Assembly (NCBI GenBank): GCA_963812945.1
Contig: CAWEXD010000008.1
Location: forward strand, 1,674,001-1,738,000
Source: DASRDR01 sp963812945 [NCBI: uncultured Candidatus Rokubacteria bacterium]
GTDB taxonomy: Bacteria > Methylomirabilota > Methylomirabilia > Rokubacteriales
Length of the DNA stretch: 64,000 nt
Direction of reading: 5' to 3'
The notes under the pieces are model-generated. The model worked only from the letters and a program-made list of their open reading frames with translations, had not been told where the DNA came from and made no database searches. Shown here piece after piece: positions 59,338-64,000 of the stretch; positions within the stretch are counted from its first letter, which is position 1, and each line of letters opens with the position of its first letter. The position numbers and the translations under genes are program-made.

Positions 59338-60741
59338 GTGGTCCGGAGCGTGATGGTCGTCGAGGATGAGCCCGGGCTGGCCGCCGCCATCGAGGCGTTC
59401 CTGCGGCGCCAGGGGGCCGACGCGCGTTCGTTCGCGAGCGCGGAGGACGCCCTCGCGGGGCTCGCCGGGCTGGCTCCGGACGTGGCGCTGGTGGACCTCC
59501 AGCTACCCGGGATGGACGGCCTGGCCGCGCTCGAAGCCATCCAGCGCGAGCGGCCCGAGACGGTCGTGATCATGATGACGGCACACTCGAGCGTGGAGGG
59601 CGCCGTGGCGGCCATGCGACAGGGGGCGGCGGACTACGTCGCGAAGCCGTTCGACCTCGACGAGCTCTGGCTCGTGATCCAGCGGGCGTGGGAAGCCCAG
59701 CGCACACGGGGGGAGCTCGTCTACCTCCGACAGCGGGCCGGCCACAGCGCCCCGGTGGCAAGCCTCCTCGGAACGTCGCAGCCGATGGAGGAGGTGCGCA
59801 GGCGCATCCTTCAGGTGGCGGCGGCGGACCGGCTGGGCGATGCGGGGCCGACCGTGCTGGTGACCGGAGAGACCGGGACCGGCAAGGAGCTGGCCGTGCG
59901 CGCCATCCACGCCGCGGGCCCCCGCGCCTCGGGCCCGTTCGTCGAGATCAACTGCGCAGCCATCCCGGCCGCCCTCCTCGAAGGGGAGCTGTTCGGGTTC
60001 GAGAAGGGCGCTTACACGGACGCCCGGACGAGCAAGGCCGGCCTATTCGAGGCGGCCGACGGGGGCACGCTCCACCTCGACGAGATCGGGCTCCTGGACG
60101 TGGGGCTCCAGGCGAAGCTCCTCAAGGTCATCGAAGACCGCGCCGTGCGACGTCTGGGCGCGCTCGCCACTCGGCGTCTCGATCTCCGCATCGTGGCCGC
60201 GACCAACCGGGACCTCGACGGGGCGGTGCGAGAGGGGGCCTTCCGCCCCGATCTCCTCTATCGGCTCCGCGTCCTCACGGTGGACATGCCACCCCTCAGA
60301 GGCCGGTCGGAGGACATCCTGCTCCTTGCCCGGCACTACCTCGCCGGGATCCGCGACCGCTACGCGCTCGGCGAGACTCGCTGGTCCCACGCCGCGCTCG
60401 ACTCGCTCGTCGGCTACGCGTGGCCCGGGAACGTCCGGGAGCTGGTCAACGTCGTCGAGCGCGCTGCGCTCCTCCATCCCGGCCGCGTCCTCGAGCCCGA
60501 GATGCTGGGGCTGGGCCCGGCGCCCGGCGCCCCGGTCGCCGTGGGCCCGGACGGCGTCTCCGTGGACTTCTCGCGAGGGCCGGTCGACATGGAGGCACTG
60601 GAGCGCACCCTCCTGGAGCGGGCGCTCCGGCACACGCGGTGGAACCGGGCCCAGGCCGCGCAGCTACTCGGCCTGACGAAGGAGACGCTACGGTACCGTA
60701 TGGAGAAGTTCCGGCTGGCGCCCGAGCCCCGCCAGGACTGA
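59338..60741 (+). CDS. NtrC-family sigma-54-dependent response regulator
   Basis: 467 residues, GTG start. Receiver domain 1-120 with phospho-acceptor Asp53 ([11 protein letters not shown]); AAA+ domain ~140-380 with Walker A GETGTGKE (177-184), the sigma-54 contact loop GAYTDA (224-229; usual form GAFTGA), Walker [10 protein letters not shown] (242-250) and the arginine region [16 protein letters not shown]; a Fis-type HTH at the end ([22 protein letters not shown], seen as [16 protein letters not shown]). It activates sigma-54 RNA polymerase after phosphorylation. The next gene has a matching promoter. Confidence 0.95.
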   Translation: MVRSVMVVEDEPGLAAAIEAFLRRQGADARSFASAEDALAGLAGLAPDVALVDLQLPGMDGLAALEAIQRERPETVVIMMTAHSSVEGAVAAMRQGAADYVAKPFDLDELWLVIQRAWEAQRTRGELVYLRQRAGHSAPVASLLGTSQPMEEVRRRILQVAAADRLGDAGPTVLVTGETGTGKELAVRAIHAAGPRASGPFVEINCAAIPAALLEGELFGFEKGAYTDARTSKAGLFEAADGGTLHLDEIGLLDVGLQAKLLKVIEDRAVRRLGALATRRLDLRIVAATNRDLDGAVREGAFRPDLLYRLRVLTVDMPPLRGRSEDILLLARHYLAGIRDRYALGETRWSHAALDSLVGYAWPGNVRELVNVVERAALLHPGRVLEPEMLGLGPAPGAPVAVGPDGVSVDFSRGPVDMEALERTLLERALRHTRWNRAQAAQLLGLTKETLRYRMEKFRLAPEPRQD

Positions 60742-60848
60742 CGGTCTTTTCACGGGGCATGATGGGCATTTACCCTCCCCAGTCGGCGAGCCGGCCGTAG
60801 CGCGCCGCATGGCACCATTGGGACAGGATGATGGGAAGCGGGCACCCC

Positions 60849-60862
60849 GGCACGGGGATTGC
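60849..60862 (+). promoter_or_regulatory. Sigma-54 promoter before the Gly-rich exported protein gene
   Basis: GGCACGGGGATTGC gives GG and GC separated by exactly 10 nt, preceded by CC; compared with the consensus (TGGCACG, 4 nt, TTGC) only the first T is different. Transcription would start near 60874, leaving a ~45-nt leader before ATG 60919. It lies 108 nt after the NtrC-type gene, the likely activator. Confidence 0.75.
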
Positions 60863-60918
60863 GTACTGCGCCGCCAGGGTCGGATTGCGCCTGTTCCGGC
60901 CCCGGAAGAGGAACGCAT

Positions 60919-61884
60919 ATGATGCGCTGCCTTCATAGGCTCGTCACGCTGGCGGTTGCGGTCTTGGTGTTGATCGCCCTAGCCTCGCCACCTTCGGGCG
61001 CCCCGTGGCTCGGGGACGGAACCGTCACGGCGGCTGACGGCAAGGGCGGCGGGAACTCCGGTGGCGGCGGCCAAGGCGGTGGGAACTCGGGCTCCGGAGG
61101 CGGCAACTCCGGGGGGAACTCCGGGGGTAATTCGGGCGGGAACTCCGGCGGTAGTTCAGGCGGGAACTCGGGCGGCGGCAAGGGCGGCGGCAACTCCGGA
61201 TCCGGTGGCGGCGGCAAGGGCGGCGGCAACTCCGGGTCGGGCGGCGGCTCAGGCGCCGGTTCGGGCGCGGGCGCGTCCGAGGGCTCGGGGCGGGGCCACG
61301 GCCGTGACCCGGGGGCCGCCGAGCTCGGCGGACACGGCTCGCGCGGCCGATCGGGCCGAGGCGGTCCGGACCACGGCGACCGTACGGGATCCTCGGGGCA
61401 CGGCGGAGGCCATGGTCCGTCGGCCAGTACCGGGCCGGCGAGCATCGGGCCCACGAGCACCGGACCGTCGAGTTCCAGTCGCGGGGCTTCGCAGGGTAGC
61501 GGACAGGGTACAGCCACGGGCCGCGGGAACCCCGATGCCCAGACTGCCGCCACGAACGCCCAGGCGGCCGCCCGGGACGCGGCCCGCTCGGCCAGCCAGG
61601 CGTCGCGCGAGGCGAGTCGCCAAGCGGCCGAGCGCTCGCGGGGTCCCCATGGCGAGGCCATCGCAGCGGCGGCGGAGGACGCGTCACGCACCGCTGAGCG
61701 CGCCGCGAAGGACGCGGCGCAGGCGGCTCGCGACGCGCAAGCCGCGGCTGCCAGCTCGAGCCCCGAGTCCCGCTCGACCGCGGGCCGGGCGGCCGAGCGC
61801 GCCGCCCACGCCGCTGAACTCGCGCGCGAAGCCGCGGAGGAAGCGGCGGACCGCCCCGAGCGATCCGGTGCGCCTCGACCATAG
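60919..61884 (+). CDS. Exported Gly/Ser-rich, Ala-rich low-complexity protein
   Basis: 321 residues. A signal sequence (LVTLAVAVLVLIALAS) is followed from ~41 to 145 by Gly-rich repeats of the type GGNSGG and GGGKGGGNSGSGG, then a Gly/His/Ser/Pro linker (~145-220). The C-terminal ~100 residues are Ala-rich with regularly placed Arg and Glu (ARDAARSASQASREASRQAA), predicting one long helix. The repeat DNA is a run of GGCGGGAACTCCGG-like units. No family is recognised; the layout suggests a surface, spore-coat-like or matrix protein. It is likely sigma-54-controlled and overlaps the TPR gene by 17 nt. Confidence 0.7.
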   Translation: MMRCLHRLVTLAVAVLVLIALASPPSGAPWLGDGTVTAADGKGGGNSGGGGQGGGNSGSGGGNSGGNSGGNSGGNSGGSSGGNSGGGKGGGNSGSGGGGKGGGNSGSGGGSGAGSGAGASEGSGRGHGRDPGAAELGGHGSRGRSGRGGPDHGDRTGSSGHGGGHGPSASTGPASIGPTSTGPSSSSRGASQGSGQGTATGRGNPDAQTAATNAQAAARDAARSASQASREASRQAAERSRGPHGEAIAAAAEDASRTAERAAKDAAQAARDAQAAAASSSPESRSTAGRAAERAAHAAELAREAAEEAADRPERSGAPRP

Positions 61885-62680
61885 CGGGCGGACCCCTGGG
61901 CTCCGCCCCGGCGCGGGCGCAGCGCTGCTGGCGTTGTTTCTCGCCTGCGTGCCCAGCGCAGGCCCCGCGCAGGGTCTCCTCGGCGACCTCCAGCGCGGCA
62001 TGCAGGCCCAGGCGCTCTCGCGGCAGGCACAGGTGCTCTACGACGCCCGGGACTACGCGGGCGCTCGCAACCGCCTTCTGGACGCCGTCGCCCTCGAGCC
62101 GGGCCACGACGAGGCCCGCGCGCTCCTCGGGTGGGCCCACTACCATTTGGGTGAGTACCGGGCGGCCGCCATCGCCTTCAAGGCCGCGCTGAGACGGCAG
62201 CCTTCATGGGATGGGCTCTACGACGGCCTCGGCTGGAGCCGGCTCAAGCTCGGGCGCTATCACCTGGCGATCGAGGCGTTCCAGTCCGCGCTCGACCTCT
62301 CACCCGACCACGGGGATGCCCTGATCGGGCTCGGCACGGCGCTGTTCGAGCTGGGGCGCTACGAGGCGGCGATCACTCCGCTCGATCGCGCGCTCCGCGG
62401 CATGACGACGGTCGTCGGCGAGGAGGCACGGGACGCCCCGGGCGCGCGGGCCCGGCTGGCGTGGAGTCTCTACTACCTCGGGCGCCTCCCGGAAGCTCTC
62501 CACGCGTTCGAGCGCGCGCTCCGCGCCGCCCCGAAGGGCGCGGGCCTCCACAACGGGCTCGGCTGGTGTCTGCTCCGCCTGGGCGATCGCCGCCAGGCCC
62601 GGACCGCCTTCGAGCGCGCGCTCACGCTCCAGCCCGGGTACGAGGACGCGCTCGAGGGGCTCCGCCAGGCGCGCGGCTGA
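61868..62680 (+). CDS. Exported TPR-repeat protein
   Basis: 270 residues from GTG 61868, inside the end of the previous gene. A signal sequence (GAALLALFLACVPSAGPAQ) leads to about six TPR units: ALSRQAQVLYDARDYAGA, ARALLGWAHYHLGEYRAA, YDGLGWSRLKLGRYHLA, LIGLGTALFELGRYEAA, RLAWSLYYLGRLPEAL and HNGLGWCLLRLGDRRQA. It is probably periplasmic or lipid-anchored and may help assemble or anchor the Gly-rich protein encoded with it. The coupling is seen, the function inferred. Confidence 0.82.
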   Translation: MRLDHSGRTPGLRPGAGAALLALFLACVPSAGPAQGLLGDLQRGMQAQALSRQAQVLYDARDYAGARNRLLDAVALEPGHDEARALLGWAHYHLGEYRAAAIAFKAALRRQPSWDGLYDGLGWSRLKLGRYHLAIEAFQSALDLSPDHGDALIGLGTALFELGRYEAAITPLDRALRGMTTVVGEEARDAPGARARLAWSLYYLGRLPEALHAFERALRAAPKGAGLHNGLGWCLLRLGDRRQARTAFERALTLQPGYEDALEGLRQARG

Positions 62681-62722
62681 GCGCCGAGCGGGTCGTGGCC
62701 GGCGCCGATCCGGCGGGCGGGG

Positions 62723-62815
62723 CTACTTCCGGATGGTCAGAATCGCCACCCAGACGAAGAACGCCACGGTGCCGGCGAGGAAGAGTCCGAAGGCGAGCTT
62801 CTCGATGCCCGACAT
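62723..62815 (-). CDS. 30-residue single-helix membrane protein
   Basis: ATG 62815 to TAG 62723. It starts MSGIEKLAFGLFLAGTVAFF and ends ILTIRK, one membrane helix. It comes 9 nt after the previous tiny gene and is the last of the cytochrome c run, which supports it. Single-helix subunits of this kind occur in respiratory complexes. Confidence 0.6.
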   Translation of the reverse strand: MSGIEKLAFGLFLAGTVAFFVWVAILTIRK

Positions 62816-62824
62816 GACGCCGCC

Positions 62825-62932
62825 CTAGCGGAGGAGCGGGGCGAAGCCCCCGAACACGTTGTAGAGCGCGTCGCCGAACAGGATCAGGAGGTTCAGGAGC
62901 GCGAGCACCAGCAGCAGCCGAACGCCCATCAT
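62825..62932 (-). CDS. 35-residue membrane protein
   Basis: ATG 62932 overlaps the stop of the 71-residue gene. One hydrophobic helix (VRLLLVLALLNLLILFGDAL) and a short tail YNVFGGFAPLLR. Not recognised; probably a small subunit of a respiratory complex, judged by context. Confidence 0.6.
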   Translation of the reverse strand: MMGVRLLLVLALLNLLILFGDALYNVFGGFAPLLR

Positions 62933-63144
62933 TGCGGCAGCCCGGGCCCGAGCCCGCCCCAGTACCGGACGAGGTAGTACACGCCCCACACGCCGAGCAC
63001 GGCATAGACGACCAGGAGCCAGCGATTCACGATGCCGTGGTAGGCGCGAACCTCGCCTCCGCCGAACTCCTCGACGTGGCCGCGGCGCCGCTCGTGCTCC
63101 GCGATGATCGCGTCGCGATCCGGTCGCTCACCGTGATCCGTCAT
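62929..63144 (-). CDS. 71-residue membrane protein
   Basis: A charged N-terminus (ERPDRDAIIAEHERRRGHVEE) and one C-terminal helix (NRWLLVVYAVLGVWGVYYLV) ending RYWGGLGPG. The arrangement loosely recalls the N-terminal anchor of CcoP-type subunits (His-x-Gly-Ile ... Trp-x2-Val-x-Tyr), but there is no heme motif. Overlaps the upstream 57-residue gene by 17 nt. Confidence 0.7.
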   Translation of the reverse strand: MTDHGERPDRDAIIAEHERRRGHVEEFGGGEVRAYHGIVNRWLLVVYAVLGVWGVYYLVRYWGGLGPGLPQ

Positions 63145-63301
63145 CGTCGATCCCCTCGCTCCTGAGCACCTGGTACTTCACCGCCTCGACGTCGGTCAAG
63201 AGTCCCGACATGGCGGCCCACAGGAAGAGGCACAGCGCGGCGAGCCCCATGAAGATGGACACCGCGAACTCCCCGGCCAGAAGCGCGATGAGCTCTTGCA
63301 T
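63128..63301 (-). CDS. 57-residue membrane protein, loosely CcoS-like
   Basis: ATG 63301 overlaps the cytochrome c stop (ATGA). One helix (FAVSIFMGLAALCLFLWAAM) followed by SGLLTDVEAVKYQVLRSEG. CcoS/FixS maturation proteins have a similar helix then S-G-x-x-D-D-x-E, so the resemblance is noted but weak. It is translated together with the cytochrome c. Confidence 0.7.
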   Translation of the reverse strand: MQELIALLAGEFAVSIFMGLAALCLFLWAAMSGLLTDVEAVKYQVLRSEGIDDDGSR

Positions 63302-64000
63302 CAGCGTCCCTCCCCCCGGAGGCCCTTGTGGAAGCGGACCAGCGCCTTGGGGGCCTCGTCGGGCGCCGACGGGTCGAGGGCCAGGCGCGAGCTGTCGTAG
63401 GCCTCTCGCGAGGCGTCGTTCAGCCGCGCGCGGATCGCGGGATCCAGCTTGAGCTTCTCGCCGGTGAGCGGATCGTTGAAGGCCGAGAAGGACAGCACGT
63501 AGTAGCTGATCGCCCAGCGCTCGGCCTCGTTCATCGAGTCGACGAACGACGGCATCGGAGTCCCGTCCAGCCCCAGGGTCATCGTCCGGAACACGTCCCG
63601 GACGTCCGACCCGCCCTTGAACTGCCCACGGGTGAAGTCGATCGGCAGGATCCGGAACCCCCAGTCGTCGGTGAGCTCGTCGGCCGAGGGGCCGTCGCCC
63701 TTGCCGCCGGCCCCGTGGCACTGGAAGCACTTCGCCTTGGTGTAGAGCTCCTTGCCCTGGGCGAGGAGCTCGGGCGTCGCCTTGGGTGGGTCGCCGATCA
63801 GAACCGGCGGCTCCGGCTTCTCCTCGGTCCAGCGCTTCGAGAACGTCTTGATGAAGCTGATCACCGAGATCCGGTCCTTCTCCGGCAGCTCGTGCCAGGT
63901 CGGCATGGCCGTGAAGCGGAGTCCGCGCGTGAGCGTCCGGAAGAGGTCGCCGTCCGTCGGCAGCGAGCCCGACGGTGTCGTCCGGAACTTGAACACGCCC
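63301..64000 (-). CDS. Multi-domain cytochrome c, C-terminal part (runs off window)
   Basis: The frame is open to base 64000; the start lies outside. The visible part begins at the end of one cytochrome c domain (RFTAMPTWHELPEKDRISVISF, with the heme-ligand Met in AMP) and continues with a second domain whose heme motif is KCFQCH and whose Met ligand lies in DGTPMPSF. So at least two hemes are expected. The protein should be periplasmic and part of an electron-transfer chain; four tiny membrane proteins follow in coupled order. The partner enzyme must lie beyond the window. Confidence 0.85.
   Translation of the reverse strand, partial: GVFKFRTTPSGSLPTDGDLFRTLTRGLRFTAMPTWHELPEKDRISVISFIKTFSKRWTEEKPEPPVLIGDPPKATPELLAQGKELYTKAKCFQCHGAGGKGDGPSADELTDDWGFRILPIDFTRGQFKGGSDVRDVFRTMTLGLDGTPMPSFVDSMNEAERWAISYYVLSFSAFNDPLTGEKLKLDPAIRARLNDASREAYDSSRLALDPSAPDEAPKALVRFHKGLRGEGR

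Noticed and set aside
61045-61270. Repeats that could suggest a CRISPR array
   Set aside because: They are irregular, contiguous, in frame and encode Gly/Asn/Ser repeats.
61061-61867. Extension of the TPR protein upstream through the Gly-rich gene in another frame
   Set aside because: The upstream part is a frame-shifted reading of the Gly-rich repeats; the signal sequence after GTG 61868 gives a proper start.

Overview
The window is very GC-rich, gene-dense bacterial DNA with frequent GTG starts, start/stop overlaps and short intergenic gaps. Gene content (a selenocysteine-containing SelD, LarB/LarE, TldD/TldE, XdhC with molybdenum-cofactor genes, MtnP, many dehydrogenases and amidohydrolases) fits a metabolically broad soil or subsurface bacterium of the Rokubacteria/Methylomirabilota type. 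That placement is a guess from overall style, not from a marker gene. No rRNA, tRNA, CRISPR array or transposase gene was recognised.

Layout. 1-8.5 kb (minus): an operon that starts at rlmN and runs through mtaB (frameshifted), mtnP, a PfkB kinase, larE, larB and two tandem GT-C/TPR membrane proteins, the second cut by the window edge. 8.6-14.5 kb (minus): a TPR lipoprotein, then thrC, a MoaD/ThiS-like sulfur carrier, moeB, an aminotransferase and glycerate 2-kinase. 14.6-21.7 kb (minus): a GNAT enzyme, a small unknown, and an operon of hydroxyacid dehydrogenase, ASTE-type deacylase, gamma-glutamyltransferase and a polar amino-acid ABC transporter, with a near-consensus promoter. 21.8-33.2 kb: EthD protein, large GT-C-like membrane protein, selD (in-frame UGA) with an SDR, YihY, hydroxypyruvate isomerase-like protein, exported amidohydrolase, Hsp20, a catalytically dead HtrA-like protein coupled to an MTHFSD-like protein, LOG protein and an SPL-type radical SAM protein. 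33.3-40 kb (minus): RRM protein, atypical SDR, TcuA-like flavoprotein, a broken membrane gene, ornithine cyclodeaminase-like, DUF309, XdhC and RDD. 40.1-45.6 kb (plus): moeA, tldD, tldE, SDR, small membrane protein. 45.6-49 kb (minus): ABC-2 exporter with an exported protein and DUF362 protein. 49-57.8 kb: Rieske, NTF2-like, hydrolase lipoprotein, PaaK-like ligase, CinA-like, M20 peptidase, enoyl-ACP-reductase-like SDR, uppP, amidohydrolase. 57.9-62.7 kb (plus): histidine kinase, NtrC-type regulator and, behind a good sigma-54 promoter, an exported Gly/Ser-rich protein and a TPR protein. 62.7-64 kb (minus): a cytochrome c cut by the window edge and four coupled tiny membrane proteins.

Most notable: (i) the kinase/NtrC/sigma-54/Gly-rich/TPR locus, which looks like a self-contained signal-to-surface module; (ii) a repeated promoter style in which a TANNNT -10 box lies 5-10 nt before the first codon of operon-leading genes, implying leaderless mRNAs; (iii) SelD with selenocysteine; (iv) a thrC/sulfur-carrier/moeB cluster whose carrier ends in Gly-Gly-Arg; (v) a pseudoprotease whose three catalytic residues are all replaced.
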